A stretch of 64,000 bases of DNA from Heterohyrax brucei. Taxonomy: Eukaryota > Chordata > Mammalia > Hyracoidea > Procaviidae. The notes beneath the pieces were generated by a model that was not told where the DNA came from, did no database searches, and was given only the letters and a program-made list of their open reading frames with translations. Positions 11,946-23,729 of this stretch are shown piece after piece. Each line of letters begins with the position of its first letter. Positions within the stretch are counted from its first letter, which is position 1. The stretch is from contig CM053154.1 in the NCBI GenBank assembly GCA_028571685.1, positions 15,532,001 to 15,596,000 on the forward strand, given 5' to 3'. A program made the position numbers and the translations under genes.

Positions 11946-13559
11946 ACTCTTAATTTCACATGCAAGGTGCTATGGTGGAGCCCCCCAAAATGCTGGGTGT
12001 TGATGGACAGGGACTGTGAGTTTGCTTAGTGTGATTCATGAAAATTAGTAGGAAGAGTGATTGGTCTAGAAAGCATTTCCTCACCTCATCCACTGGCTGG
12101 CTGCATGGACACACAGAGACACAGGATGAGGGGGCCATGAACCTGTGTGTGGACCTGCGGCCAAGAGGGACAACATGAACTGTCCTCTGGGTAGTTCAGC
12201 AGCACCTGCCTGGGCATCTCATCTCCTGAACCATCCTGGGAGGCAGAAGGGGTAAGGGAAAGATGCTGCCCATGTCCAGGTAGGTACCTATGCTTAGTGC
12301 TGTGGTTTTTGTAATGTAGGAATGCTCTCTTCCTCAATTATTATTTAGCATTTGGAGAGCAGTTATTTCACACTCTGTGTTCTTTGTTGTGAGAAGGTCT
12401 CCTGGTTCATACCAATAAAATTCCCTTTTCTCTGGACATCAACCACGGTGATTAAAAAAAAAAAAAATCCCATAAATTATTTACTGAAATGGAAGTTCAG
12501 CTCCCAGCAATAACGCATTAGTTCAGCTAGCCGTGAAGCCTGTTATAAGGTCATAAAAGATTTTTTATTTGCCTTCTTAAAAGCTCTTTGCCGGCAACCT
12601 ACACATGACCTTGAGCTGATCAATTTTCAAAGATAACACTGCAGGGGTTGTGCGTAGAGAGAGGAGAAAGCCAAAGCCAAGTGCCATCGAGTCAGATCCA
12701 ACTCACAGGAGGAGATAACATTTTTTTTTCCAAACAGCCTGACTTTAGGCAATTTGCAGGGAATCCCTGTCATCTCCAAGTCAGCAGAAGAAAGGAAATG
12801 AAAATACATATTGCATATTTTTAAATCACAAAGACCAGACCTGAAAAATTCTTTTGAATCTCAGCATTTATCTAGTAGATATATAAATCTGAAAGCTAGT
12901 GAGCATGAAGGTCTATTGGGAGAAGCTGAGGAGTTATCCTTGTTGAGATCAACCTGTCGCAGTTCACAAGAGCAGGGAGGAGGAGCCCTGGAATAAAGTC
13001 CACAGCCAGTTGATGCTGTCTTCAGCTTTTAAATCTGTTGTATTTATGGAGCCAAGGTTGATTTTATGCATCTCAGAAAATTTGCAATTCTGCTCACGGC
13101 CATTTGCTGACTAACGTCTTCAACAGGAAAGAGCAACATGCGAGTTCATGAATAATGACTCCCTTAGAGATTCTCTCATCAAGAGTATTTTTTATTTTAA
13201 GAATGCCAACTTTGATTAAAGCCGTTAGAGCTGGGCAAATAAAAATGTGAAGCTCACATGTCTTGCATTTTATAGCAGGAAGGCAGAGGACACATAATTC
13301 TTAGCAGGCAATGAGCATTAAACTAATAAATTCCACTAGCCCTTCCTTAAATACTTGCCTTGGGTCTTTAAGAAAATTCTCTGGCAGGAGACTTGCTGGT
13401 TAATACTTTTATTTATCTATGCAGTCTGCTTTGCTTCAAAAATTGTCTTACAAAATCAGTTAATTGAAGGATGTGTTTGGGGGATCCAGGTGTAAGAGTG
13501 GACCTATGAACACTCTTATCAATTTATTTTTATGTTCACTATACAAACTAACTATATAA
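11946..13559. other. intron 1, repeat-poor, AT-rich
   Basis: There is one 5'-truncated antisense AfroSINE piece (aagtgccatcgagtcagatc, 12670-12715). The rest, especially 12480-12640 and 12990-13550, is free of recognised repeats, AT-rich and has several TTAAT/TAATTG-type sites. It could be a conserved non-coding element, but that is untested. Confidence 0.4.
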
Positions 13560-13653
13560 GGGGGTGTTGGTGGTCCAGTGGTAGGATTTGTCTTTCCATG
13601 CCAGAGACCAAGGTTCGATTCTTGCCCAATGCAACTCAAGCATAGTTACCACC

Positions 13654-14147
13654 TGTTTTAGTTATCTACTGCTGCTTTACCAGAGACACCACAAGTGGAT
13701 GGCTTTAAAAAGAGAAATTTTATTTCACTGCAGTCCAGTAGGCTAAAAGTCTGAATCAGGGTGTCAGCTCCAGGGGAAAACTTTCTCCGCTGGCTCTGGA
13801 GGAAGGTTTTTGTTGTGAGTCTTACCCTGGACTGGAAGCTTCTGCAGTGCAGGGACCCTGGTCCTTTCCAAAGAATGAGCTTAGTTTCTGACACTGCTTC
13901 TTGGTGATCCGAGGTCCCCAGCCCTCTCTGGTAGCTTCTTTCCATTGTATCTCAAGAGAGTGCCTCAAGACACAAAACAAGCTTATACACAGAGTCCTGC
14001 TCACCAACACAATTGCTGCCCACCCACCTTTGTTAGCATCACAGAGTCAGGATTGGCAACTCGGAGAACATCACAGAATACTGGGAATCTTGACCCGGCC
14101 AAATTCCCGCACATGTCTTTTGGAGAACACAGTTCAATCCATGATAC
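13654..14147 (-). mobile_element. solo LTR, MaLR-like
   Basis: It runs between tgttttagttatctactgct and ttcaatccatgata, giving TG...CA-type ends in reverse. Its body (gtcagctccaggg, actggaagcttctgcagtg) is homologous to 26418-26916. No internal retroviral sequence is present. Confidence 0.8.
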
Positions 14148-14280
14148 TGCCTTGTCTGTCACTGGTGGCTTCTGTGTTGCCATGATGGTGAACAGGTTTT
14201 AGTGGCGATTCCAGATCAAGACAGATGAAGCAGGTAGGCCTAGTGATCTACTGAAAGTCAGCCGATGAAAACTCTGGGGG

Positions 14281-14465
14281 TTGCCTTGGTTTAAGTAGAC
14301 ACATGGGCAGCTTCTGTCCAGAAGCAAGATGAGAGAGTGGAGGGGGACAGGAGGTAGCTGAATGGATGCAAGAAAATACGTGAGGGTGCATGTGTAAGTT
14401 TGTTTTGTGACAAACTGACTTGGATTGTAAATTTTCTCTTAAAGCGCAATAAAATATTTTTTAAA
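14281..14465 (+). mobile_element. L1 3' end, 5'-truncated
   Basis: It ends ttgtgacaaactgacttgga ... gcgcaataaaatatttttta, which is the sense complement of the L1 end at 10742. Flanking gaaaac on both sides could be a short target-site duplication. Confidence 0.8.
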
Positions 14466-14623
14466 AGAAAACCGTATGGACTATGTTGATCTGATCCATT
14501 GGTTGTGGCCTCTGGAGTCGATATGAGTCACGGCCAAGTTGGTGGCAGCCAACAACAACTAACTATAAACTGAAAAGGACTGTCTGCTCATTATGTATAT
14601 AAGATAGAGGGATATGTAATTAT

Positions 14624-15640
14624 CTAAAGCTGGTAACAAAGATCTTCCTCTAATTTGATGCCAGTTTCCTCTCTATATAGTCCAGCTTCTGAGATTATTA
14701 GAGGAAGACTCATCAACAACCCGCAACATGGAAATGACACAGTCTTGCTTGTGGAAAGTGAGAAGGACTTGAAATACTTAGGCATGGAAATCAAAGACTG
14801 TAGCCTGCAGTATGGATTACACCTCAACATCAAGAAACTAGAAATTCCTACAACTGGACCAATATGCAACATCATCATAAATGAAGGAAACATTGACATT
14901 TCAAGGATTTACTTGGGTCCACAATCAATGCCCGTGGAAGCAACAGTCAAGAAATCAGACAACATATTGCATTGGGCAAATCTGCCGTGAAAGACCTGTT
15001 GGAAGTGTTGAAAAGCAAAGATGTCACTTTAAGGACTAAGGTGTGCCTGACACAAGCCGTCACATTTTCAGTTGCCACTTATGCATACAAAGGCTCAACA
15101 GTCACTAGCCAAGTGCCAAACCAGGTGCCGTCGAGTCGGATCCAACTCATGGTGACCCTAGAGGCCAGAGTAGAACTGCTCTCTTGAGTATTCAGGGAGT
15201 GCCTGGTGGATTTGAACTGCCGACCTTGAGGTTAGCAGTGGTGGCACTCAAACCACTGTACCACCAGGGATTCCCCGCCAGTCACTAAGAAAGAATTAAT
15301 GCCCTAAAATATAGTGTTGACAAAAATATTGAATATACCAGGGGTTACCAGAAAAATGAGCAAATTTGTCTTCGAAGAAAGGACATGACTCACTTCACGT
15401 GCTTTGGAGGCATTGTAAGGAAAGATCAGCCCCTTGAGAAGAACGTTATACCTGGTAAAGCAGAGAGTCAAGGAAAAATGAGGCAGACCCACAATGAGGT
15501 GGATTGACATGGTGGCTGTGGCAGTAGGCTCCACCAACAATGACGTCAGGGTGGCAGAAGACCAGGCAGTGCTTCCTTCTGTTGTGCACTGGGACTTTAT
15601 GAGTCAGAACTGACTCGATGGTCCCTACCACCAGCAGCCA
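14624..15640 (+). mobile_element. RTE (BovB-like) LINE, 3' part of reverse transcriptase to 3' end
   Basis: The translation shows a reverse-transcriptase palm-to-thumb region (LVESEKDLKYLGMEIKD, YGLHLNIKKLEI, VLKSKDVTLRTKVCLTQA) with frameshifts and stops. The metal-binding Y/FADD box is degraded. The 3' terminus at 15599-15621 (atgagtcagaactgactcga) is nearly identical to AfroSINE tails. It is split by a SINE at 15113-15280. Confidence 0.88.
15113..15280 (-). repeat. AfroSINE inside the RTE
   Basis: aaaccaggtgccgtcgagtc and tttgaactgccgacctt lie inside RTE sequence, which resumes at cagtcactaagaaagaa. Confidence 0.92.
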
Positions 15641-15835
15641 TAACCAAGGAGACGGAACAGTCTCTGTTTGCTCACTAGACAGCTTCAGCATCTCTTCATC
15701 CTCTGCTTAACTCTATACCTTTCGGTTGTCTTTGTGACTGATAGTTGGTATTTTTGAAATGTTGAATAGTTTTCTGAGTCTGTGATGTGAAATCATTGAA
15801 TCCTCTTGTGCTTCTAGATTTCAGGGTAACTTGGG

Positions 15836-15896
15836 GTTGCTATTGGTAAGGATCGACTGGATGGCAAGGGTTTTTTTTTTTTTTTTTTTTTTTTTT
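15836..15896 (+). repeat. AfroSINE tail with T26 homopolymer
   Basis: The truncated tail aaggatcgactggatggcaa is followed by 26 consecutive T at 15871-15896, likely a slippage-expanded SINE terminus. Confidence 0.8.
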
Positions 15897-15954
15897 AGGG
15901 CTTAAAATGGAAGATGCTTTAAACCAAAAAATACCACAAATGAGCAAACAAAAC

Positions 15955-16118
15955 ATTCAAACCCACTGCTGTTGAGTTGGGTCTGACTCACAGTGACCCT
16001 ATAGACAGAGTAGAGCTGTCCCCATAGAGTTTCCGAGGAGCATCTGGTGGATTTGAACTGCTGATCTTTTGGTTAGCAGCTGTAGCACTTAACCCACTAT
16101 ACCACCAAAGTTTCCAGA
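15955..16118 (-). repeat. AfroSINE, short form, near full length
   Basis: It runs from caaacccactgctgttgagt through ctttggttagcagctgtag to the head complement accaccaaagtttcc. Confidence 0.92.
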
Positions 16119-17677
16119 AGATGCTTTGGGTGGTCTTTCATCTTGTTGGAACAGCAGCAAAGGTAATTCTTAAAATTCTCAGAACCCTCTGCTCTGCCCT
16201 GGAGCTACTAAAAGCATTTTGCTCTTAATCTCTCTTTTACCAGTCTCCGCTTCCTACTTCCACAGATGGGTTTGAATTTTCTTCTTGTTGACTTCCCTTT
16301 TCTCCTCCAACCCCGCACTGTTAGCCTTTTGGCTTTGCCTTTTCTCTTTTATTCCCTGTGTGCCAAAGCCAACCTGTTTGTATTGAGCTGTACCATCACA
16401 TAGGAGGACCTAAGTCACAGGGAAGATGTTATTGTATTGGTTTTACAGAAGCAGTGTAATCAGGGCCACGGTTAATGCCGTTTGGAATTTCTTGCTGAGG
16501 GCAATGGCCAAGGTGTAATTGGTAGCCAGCACACACAGTGTATTCCTTGTACATATTTATATCCAATGTATCAACTCTCTCTACCATTTACTACTGGAAA
16601 AAGTCAAATAGATCATCAAAAATCAATAGGTTAATAAATGCTATTCCATTGGCCCATTTATTTTCGTTCTTAGTTGTTTATGCATGGAACAAATGATCCC
16701 TGGTGTTGTTGGGATTCTTAACAAACCAGAACTAAGCTTCCCACACACCTAAGGGGTAAAGTACACTTTTCCATATTCTTTTCCCCAAGAATTTTTGAGC
16801 ACTACTTGGATGTCCTAAATAAGTAAAGAAACATTAGCTTCAGAACCTATCCAAGACCATGGGTTTATATATTCCTGTACTGAATTGATGGACAGTAACT
16901 TGTCTTGTGCTTTAGATTATGTGGAGATACTACTAGAGGTAGGTGTGTGGGACATTCGTGTATCTGAGCTAGACAAATGTCACTCCTCCATATCTTGCAT
17001 GCCAGTCAGTTAAAGCATTGCACAATGTAGCTGACTTTTAATTTTGGCTGGAGAAAGTCCATGCAGTTCAGCTGCTTCTAGGCCTGGGTGAGCAAGTCAG
17101 ATGATTTATGTGCTACTGTACCATATGCAGTGGGGGCAGGGGTAAGAGAGATTCTTGGTTTTTGCCCTATGTACCCTGGAGTTCCCTGGGGGCCTAAGCC
17201 ATGTGCTCAGTGTGTGGCCTGACACGTGCTCTGTTGCAAGTCAGTGGGACAGCCCAGAGATATGCTCTGAGCAGGGCTGAGTGATGGGATAATTAGAACC
17301 AAGCAGACAGCGGGGTGGATGGTTTGTCTGCAGATAATAGCTTGTTCGCTAATTGCCATTGCCAGATTTCCTGGGCAATTAGACATTTGGTTTCTTCCAA
17401 GACCTTCTGTGCGTTTGTGGACACATGGCTGCAGGCCTTCCAGGTAGCAGGTGGAGAGAGGATACTCTCAGCACTGCTGGATGGCATCTCTCTGCAGGCT
17501 GCCCCAGGTGCCTTGGGCTGGGGAGGCCTCTGGTCAACAGGTAGAAGGACCATCCGGACCTTCTACCAACAGGTAGAAGTACCTTCCATAGGGGGCGCTC
17601 TTTTGCTGGAAGTTTAGCCAAGAGACGTGACGGTATACTTTAGCAAGCTGGTCCAGAAGCCAGTCTTCATTCTTGTT
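16119..17677. other. intron 1, no recognised repeats
   Basis: 1.5 kb without a recognised element or exon. The segment 16440-17110 is AT-rich and uninterrupted by SINEs. I see no coding signal. Confidence 0.4.
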
Positions 17678-17867
17678 GGCTGCTGTTGAGTCAATTCTGA
17701 CTCACGATGACCCCACATGTACATATTGGAACTGCATTCCATAGAGTTTTCAACGTTGGGACGTTTTGAAAGCAAATCACAGGAGATCTGACTTCCGGGT
17801 GGGTTTGAACCACTAACCTTTCTGTTAGTAGTCCCGTGCCTAACCATGTGCTACCCAGGGACTGCTG
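17678..17867 (-). repeat. AfroSINE, divergent
   Basis: gctgctgttgagtcaattctgactcacgatgacc leads to ctaacctttctgttagtag and ctacccagggact. Confidence 0.85.
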
Positions 17868-18279
17868 GAGTAAAGCTGATTTTTTCTGAGTTCTCTTTTC
17901 AAGAGCACTGGGCCATGATGGGAATAGGAGTTGGGTAGAACGCCCACTTGCAGGTAAGCAAGCTGATGTTGCCTCTGAAATGACCACAGGCTGGAATTGA
18001 GCTTCACTAAGAGAGTTATCAGCTGGCAGAGATGGAGGTAGCTGCTGGATTAAAGGCTTTGCACCCCTCTTTCATGGATCTTTTCATTCCATCAGTTTGT
18101 TGAGTACCCAGTGTAATGATGCTGTTTCTACCAAGCAGGGGGAAAAAGAAATATCAGTAAGGACCTGGCATTGACCTCAGTGATTTGGGAAATGCAACCA
18201 TCTAGAAGGAGACACACCTTTTTGTGCCACTTCAAACCTCTGGATTTCTTTGGCTATTAGTATTGTTTTAGCAAATTGT

Positions 18280-18445
18280 TGTTACTGTATGCCAGCAAGC
18301 TGATTCTGACTCATAGTGAACCTACAGGGCAGAGTAGAACTTCCCCGGAGGGGTTCTTTTGGCTGTAATCTTTATGGGGTCAGACTGCTGCATCTTTCTC
18401 TCCCTGAGGCAAGTGCTTTAACCCTTATACCACTGGCGCTCTTTC
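18280..18445 (-). repeat. AfroSINE, long-form-like
   Basis: gctgattctgactcatagtg, then 'ggctgtaatctttatgggg' and 'cagactgctgcatctttctc', then ataccactggcgctc. Confidence 0.85.
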
Positions 18446-19143
18446 TTAAGCAAATTACTCATTTTTTTTTTCAAGCCAGGGATTAGGATGTGCACTAGTT
18501 GAGAGAGTTTGCAGAACACCCCACTGAATACCTGATGTGTATAGGGCCTGGTGTTTGTGGGTACCCTGTGTCTTGTCATCTAAATGGAGCAGGTTTGCAG
18601 GGCACCCTGCACAGGGCTTGGTGTTTGTAGACACCCCGTATCTGGCAGTGGTCTCTGCAGTGAGACAGAGAAGTTCTGCCCCCAGCTCTGCCAGCTCTAT
18701 CTGTCCTGGGCGGTGACAGGGAGAGGCACTTGTGACTCAGCTTCCCAGCCCTGGCCAGGAAAAGTGTGACCTCTCCTTGGGTGCTGGTCCCTGAGGGAAG
18801 GCACTTCATTCTGGCAGCATTCCAGAACAAATATCTGTGGCTGAGTAATTGCAAGGGCAGCAGGGCACTCAATGAAATGATGCTCCTTCCGCTGGCGATC
18901 AGCCCTGCTCCCGTTTGACCTTGTGTCTCTTCAGGGCTCTGTCTATGGGGCCCAGAAATGCTAACTTAGCTGTGGTTTTGCTAGGTTTTTCTCACTGAAT
19001 GTCAGAAAGCTTCAGTATCACTAAAGAGATGAGTTCATCGGACTCCTGTGGAGCCTTCATGCGAGAGGAGGGTGGGGGTGATGGATTCACCAACCAGGGA
19101 AGCTCTTTTTGGGATTTGAGCTCACATCCTACTTTTCTAGAAT

Positions 19144-19490
19144 TGTTGTTGTTGTCAGCCGCTGTCAGGTCAGCCCCCAACGCATGGCAATCTCTGGCCC
19201 AATGGAATAAAACACTGCCTAGTCTGTACTCCGCACTATCCTTTTATCCTTTATGGACCGAATCTTTGGGATCCACAGGGTTTTCACTAGCTGATGTTTT
19301 AAAGTAGGTTGCCAGGCCTTTCTTCCTAGTCTATCTTAGTCTGGAAGCTTGGCTGTAACCTGTTCAGCATCATAGCAACATGCAGCCTCCCCACTGACAG
19401 GCAGGTGATGGCTGTCTGTGAGGTGCATTGATCGGGAATCGAACCAGGGTCTCCTTCATGGAAGGGAGAAGTCTACCTCTCAACCACTAA
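19144..19490 (-). repeat. c-form SINE, near full length
   Basis: In reverse it shows a tail with ttgttgttgtcagccgctgt, a middle with ttgccaggcctttcttccta and agtctggaagcttgg, and a head with gggaatcgaaccagggtctc and caaccacta. At about 347 bp it is the most complete c-form copy here. Confidence 0.85.
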
Positions 19491-19885
19491 TGGGGTTATG
19501 AAGCTTTTGGAGGTCCTTAGGGAGTGCCTTCCTAGAAAACATACACAAAAACGTGCATACACTCATAGGTGGCCACCAGTTCCTCTGGTCCGTCATGGTG
19601 CCCGGGGAAGCACTAACTGGACAGACAGACAGACAGCTCCACCAGGCGCACACTTCCTGCCTAGCGGGGCTGCATGGCATACACTGGGAGAAAAGGAGTG
19701 TCTTGTCTGGTCTGATTTTAAATACTAGTTACAAGGGCTAATGGAGCAGATCCCTGCCTTTATGGTGAGGTATGGCCATGCCTACCTGCTGAGCTGGCTT
19801 TCTCATGCAAAGCTCCGTGGCTCCTGTTCCCACTCGTGGGTCAGTGTGTGTCGCTTCTAAGAACTGTACTGGTCTTTGCTTTCAG

Positions 19886-19971
19886 AAACGGCTCCCACGT
19901 CTGCATATTCATCTCCAGCTCGAAGTCTGGGGGACACGGGAATAACGCCTCTGTCCCCTTCTCATATCGTG
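19886..19971 (+). CDS. HSPA12A: HSPA12A exon 2
   Basis: Encodes residues 14 (part) to 42, TAPTSAYSSPARSLGDTG...PSHIV, a flexible Ser/Pro-rich N-terminal segment ahead of the ATPase fold. The acceptor is tgctttcag and the donor is gtaagc. The first two bases complete a Glu codon whose first base is in exon 1, so the upstream exon must end in phase 1; the exon closes in phase 0. No initiator Met belongs to this exon, so translation starts upstream of the window unless an alternative first exon was missed. Confidence 0.95.
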
Positions 19972-20154
19972 GTAAGCAAAGTGTATGTGTGTGGTGGTGG
20001 GAGGGGGTTGTGCTCACCACTTTTGCTTCTGGGTTGTCATGTTCATGGGCAGAGATTAAACTGGTATGAGCATGTGAGCCCAGACAGGTCCTTGTCCTAC
20101 CTGGACCTAGAAGGGTTGACCTCGTTAATCACTAACAGTAACCACACAGTTCAT

Positions 20155-20262
20155 GTTTGTAGGAACTGCTGTTACTCCCTTTTTACAGATGCAGAAACTG
20201 AGGCTTCGAGAGAGCTGATTTATCCCAACATAGTGAAAGTCTAGCAAAATCAGGGCTGGATT
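20155..20262 (-). repeat. MIR SINE fragment
   Basis: Antisense MIR core: ctttttacagatgcagaaactgagg, with a following gagagctg region. Confidence 0.7.
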
Positions 20263-20351
20263 CCAAAGGCTAATAATGAAGCATCCTTCTGATGTGACAC
20301 TCAGATAACCAAAGCTGTGCTGACACTATTTATGGTAAATACAGATGAAGT

Positions 20352-20505
20352 AGGAGCCCCAGTGGTATACTGGTAAAGAGTTCAGCAGCTAACCAAAAGG
20401 TCAGTAGTTCAAATCTACCAGCTGCTGCTTAGAAACCCTGTGGCCCAGTTCTTCTCTGTCCTGCGGGGTCCCTAGGAGCGGAGAGCTTGGTTTTGGTTTT
20501 AGGTG
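20352..20505 (+). repeat. AfroSINE, short form
   Basis: ggagccccagtggtatactg, gctaaccaaaaggtcagtag, cagttcttctctgtcctg. Confidence 0.9.
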
Positions 20506-20510
20506 AGGTT

Positions 20511-22067
20511 TAGAACCAGCGAGCTAGGGTCCTGGAATGTTCCTGATGATATATGGAGAAGTTCATGTTGGCAGCTGCTGATGGTCATTACCAACTGTGA
20601 GCCGTTGGTGAAGGGTGGGATGGGTCACCTATGCCTGTGTCACTAGGTAGACACTTGGGTCTCTAAGTATGTGAGGGAAAGGCCTTGGTGCTTTGTAGGC
20701 TGGCTCTGCAGGGCCACTGTGACCCAGCATCCATGGAGTTTCTGCAGCTGTCTATCCAGGGGTGATATGGGGTGCTGGTGGGAACAGCCTTTCAAAGGGT
20801 CTCCACTGGGAGTGAAGCAGCCTTCTCACCTGTGAACCAGTGAGACTGCCCCATTCTGAGGGTGTCTTGGACACCTGCAGCCCAGTGTCCTGTCCAAAGC
20901 TGCTGCCTACGTAATAGTTTCTGCCACAGTTTGCCTGGGAGGCCAGTGCATGGTTTCATCAGCCCTGAGAGGAACTGGAACCCCGCTGCTGCTCCCCCTC
21001 TACCATCCACTCCAGAAGCAGGCAGATACCATGAGGCATTGAGTCACCCAGCCTCCCACCCAGCCAGCCACAGGACAAGTACTCAGAGGGTAGGGCAGCT
21101 TTTCCCAAGAGACTCAGATCCCTAAGGAAGGCCCTGGTGAGAACTTTGGAATCACTGCTAGGAGAAGGTGTCCCTGGTGTCCCTGATTTCCTCAGCACTG
21201 TCCCCAGTTTAGCCCTGAAAGCCCTTCATCCAGAAACTGTCCTAGTCTCAGGTAAATTGGGAAGGTAAGTGACCTGTCACCAGGTTTCCGGGTGCTCACT
21301 GGAAGAACTGGAGGGCTCACCCTGAGGTGCATAGGGGTGGCGCCAGGGTAAGGAGAGGCCGTGAGCAGGGTTCTTAACCCTGCTTTGCACCTCACCTCCA
21401 AACCAAAACAAATCCATTGCCACTGAGTTGATTGTGACTCATAGTGACCCCACAGGACAGAGAAGAACTGCTTTACCCAGGGCAGGCCAAATCCAAAGTT
21501 GATCAGTTTTATAATGTGGAGTTCCATAGGTGTTTTAAAAGTCTACGCTGCTTAAAAGAAAAGGTTTGGAAGCCTGGACTGGAAAAGGACTGGAAGCCTG
21601 ACTGACTGGACAGGTGCGCAAAAGCCTCTGGGTCCAGAGAGGCACTGGTCTTGGCAGAACTGGGCTGGTCGCTAGGCTGGTGTGCCGGGCCCTGTTCCCT
21701 GGGCTCTCCCTCGCACACAGAGCAAGTGCCAGTACATGTGCAGGTACAGGACAAGTCCGGGTCCAGGTCCAGTGCAGGTACAGAGAGCACAGGGAAAGCA
21801 CTCCGGGTGGTGGCCGAGGGTCCGCCTGGAAGCTCAGGGAGGGGGGAGGGTGAAGACTGGGTTCGTAGGGAACGCTGGGCTTCTGGCTGTGTGGGCAGGA
21901 TGTCATCAGACATGCCAGGTGCAGGTGGTAAAGGGAGGTGGGCCAGGTGAAGGCAGGTGGCCTTGTCCCGTTCACGTGGCCCTCTGCCCGGGCTGGTTGC
22001 TGCCAGCAGGCCAGGCTCAGCCTCCCTCCCGTCTGCCACTCTTGTGTCTCACTCTTTGTCTCTGTAG
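20511..22067. other. intron 2, GC-rich, mostly unassigned
   Basis: A 3'-partial antisense AfroSINE lies at 21407-21475 (ccattgccactgagttgatt). A hexamer-periodic low-complexity patch lies at about 21725-21785 (gtgcag gtacag, tccagg tccagt). Minus-strand open frames of 176-189 codons here are low-complexity Pro/Ser-rich and are not called. Confidence 0.45.
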
Positions 22068-22195
22068 AACGACGCTGACCCCAATGTCTCTGAGCAGCAG
22101 ACATTTCTCGTGGTGGTCGCCATCGACTTTGGGACTACGTCCAGTGGCTACGCCTACAGCGTCACCAAGGAGCCAGAATGCATCCATGTGATGAG
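22068..22195 (+). CDS. HSPA12A: HSPA12A exon 3 (phosphate-1 loop)
   Basis: Encodes residues 43 to 85 (part). It opens with [11 protein letters not shown] and carries a hydrophobic strand (FLVVVA) followed by [13 protein letters not shown], the Hsp70/actin phosphate-1 loop that contacts ATP phosphates and metal. The Asp (residue 62) and the Gly-Thr-Thr are intact. The acceptor is ctctgtag and the donor is gtgatg. The exon ends two bases into an Arg codon (ag|g). Confidence 0.97.
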
Positions 22196-22484
22196 GTGAT
22201 GCTGTGAATGCGGGTGGGGAGGTGACACCTAGGAGTTTACTGCGGGGTGGGCGAGGCATCAGTCAGGGGGTACACAGTGGGAGGGCCCCCGGGCTCCGTC
22301 CAGCTCACACAAATATACTGTGCTACTTTGGAGAAGGCTCTGGCTCTGCAAGTCTGTGAAAGGATGATTTAGCTCTGATTTAGCCTGGGCTGGGGCCTGG
22401 GCAATGGTAGGCTTGAAGCCTGCCCTCTCAGCTGCCCAGTGATTCCAGTGTGTAGCTGGGATGAGGGGCTCTGACCTAGAGTGT

Positions 22485-22665
22485 TTGCGATGGAGGTGAC
22501 GGAGACCTGGGCTCAGCCACTTACCTGTGATCTTAGACAACTGCTGAGCCTGCAAAAACCCCATTTCCTCATCTCTGTCCTGAGGATGATGACAGGACCT
22601 GCTTCTCAGGGTGCTTGTGCAAATAAATTGAGATTTCCTAACAAGTGCTTATTGGTTGTGTGCTA
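22485..22665 (+). repeat. MIR SINE fragment
   Basis: Sense MIR landmarks: ctgggctcagccacttacct, cccatttcctcatctctg and gcttgtgcaaataaattg. Confidence 0.7.
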
Positions 22666-22804
22666 ATTGATTGTGGTGAAGGGTGACCCCGTATGCGTCA
22701 GCTAAGAACTGTGCTCCGGAAGGTTTCCTTGTTTTTTACTTGTGGAATTGTTATTTTATTGGTTGTTTTGAGGCTCAGTGCACGGAGACACTATGAACAA
22801 TTTG

Positions 22805-23695
22805 TACAGGTTTTTTTTCTTTTTTAGGTTTTTAAAATAATGCTTTCAGTGAAAGTTTACGGCTCAAGTGACTTTCTCATACAAAAAACTTGCACACCCG
22901 TTTTATGTGGACTTAGCTACAATCCCTATAATGTGGTAGCATGCTCACCCAGGTTTCCCCTACCTGTAACTGAGTCCTGTCCCTTTCTGCCTTCTCAACT
23001 CACCTCTGGACAGGAGCGGCCCATTTAGTCTTGCGCATCTACTTGAACTATGAGCACATTCTTCAGGAGTATTATTTTATGTTTTATATTGTCTAAAGAA
23101 TTGGCTTCAGGAATGCTTTTAGTTTATGGTCAGCAGAGTCTGGGGCTATGTCTTTTGGGGTTCCTCGAGTCTCAGTCAGACTTTTAAGTCTGGTTCTTTC
23201 ATGTGAATCTGCAGCTGGTGCCACAGTTTTCTCCTCTTTTGTCAGGGCCTCTCTGTTGGATTCCCTGTCAGGGTGGTTGCTGGTGGTAGTCGGGCACCAT
23301 CTAGTTTTTCTGGTCTCAGGCTGATTGAGTCTCTGGTTTATATGGCCCTTTTCTCTCGGGCTAATATTTTCCTTGTATCTTTGGTGTTCTTCCCTTTCTT
23401 GTGCTCCCCATGTGTTGAGGCCAGTTGACGCTGATGTGTCTTAAGGCCACTCATGACCCCAGACACCACTCACCAAAGTGAGATGCAGAACATTTTCTTA
23501 ATAAGCTTTGTTATGCCAGTTGACCGAGATATACCCTGGAACTGTAATCCCCAGACCCCTGCCCCTGCTACTCTGTCGTTGGCTATTTTTGGTTGTATTC
23601 AGGAAATGTCTTAGCTTTTGGTTGAGTTCACTTGACTTCCCCTTATATTGTACTTTTCCCTTCACCTAACATATATACACAATTCCCAGTGTACA
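22805..23695 (-). mobile_element. L1 3' end (3' UTR)
   Basis: Second antisense copy of the L1 3' UTR seen at 10742-11945: cagtgaaagtttacggctca, acctctggacaggagcggcc, accccagacaccactcacc. The 5' part is truncated. Confidence 0.85.
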
Positions 23696-23729
23696 TACAA
23701 AAAAATCTCAAAAGCCATATCATTATAAT

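Larger units (their letters stand above)
13560..14560 (+). repeat. AfroSINE-related c-form SINE split by two later insertions
   Basis: The tRNA-like head (ggtggtccagtggtaggatt, ggttcgattcttgcc) occupies 13560-13653. The middle part (gtctgtcactgg, gaacaggttttagtgg) resumes at about 14148-14280. The tail (gagtcgatatgagtcac, aacaacaact) resumes at about 14466-14560. Here 'c-form' means copies with a ccagactaaga-type middle and a gcaggaccgggca-type 3' part. Compare the unbroken copies at 19144-19490 and 36858-37165. Confidence 0.8.

Noticed and set aside
21509-22104. 176- and 189-codon minus-strand frames
   Set aside because: They overlap exon 3 antisense and a GC-rich low-complexity patch; composition is Ser/Pro/Leu-rich with no domain.
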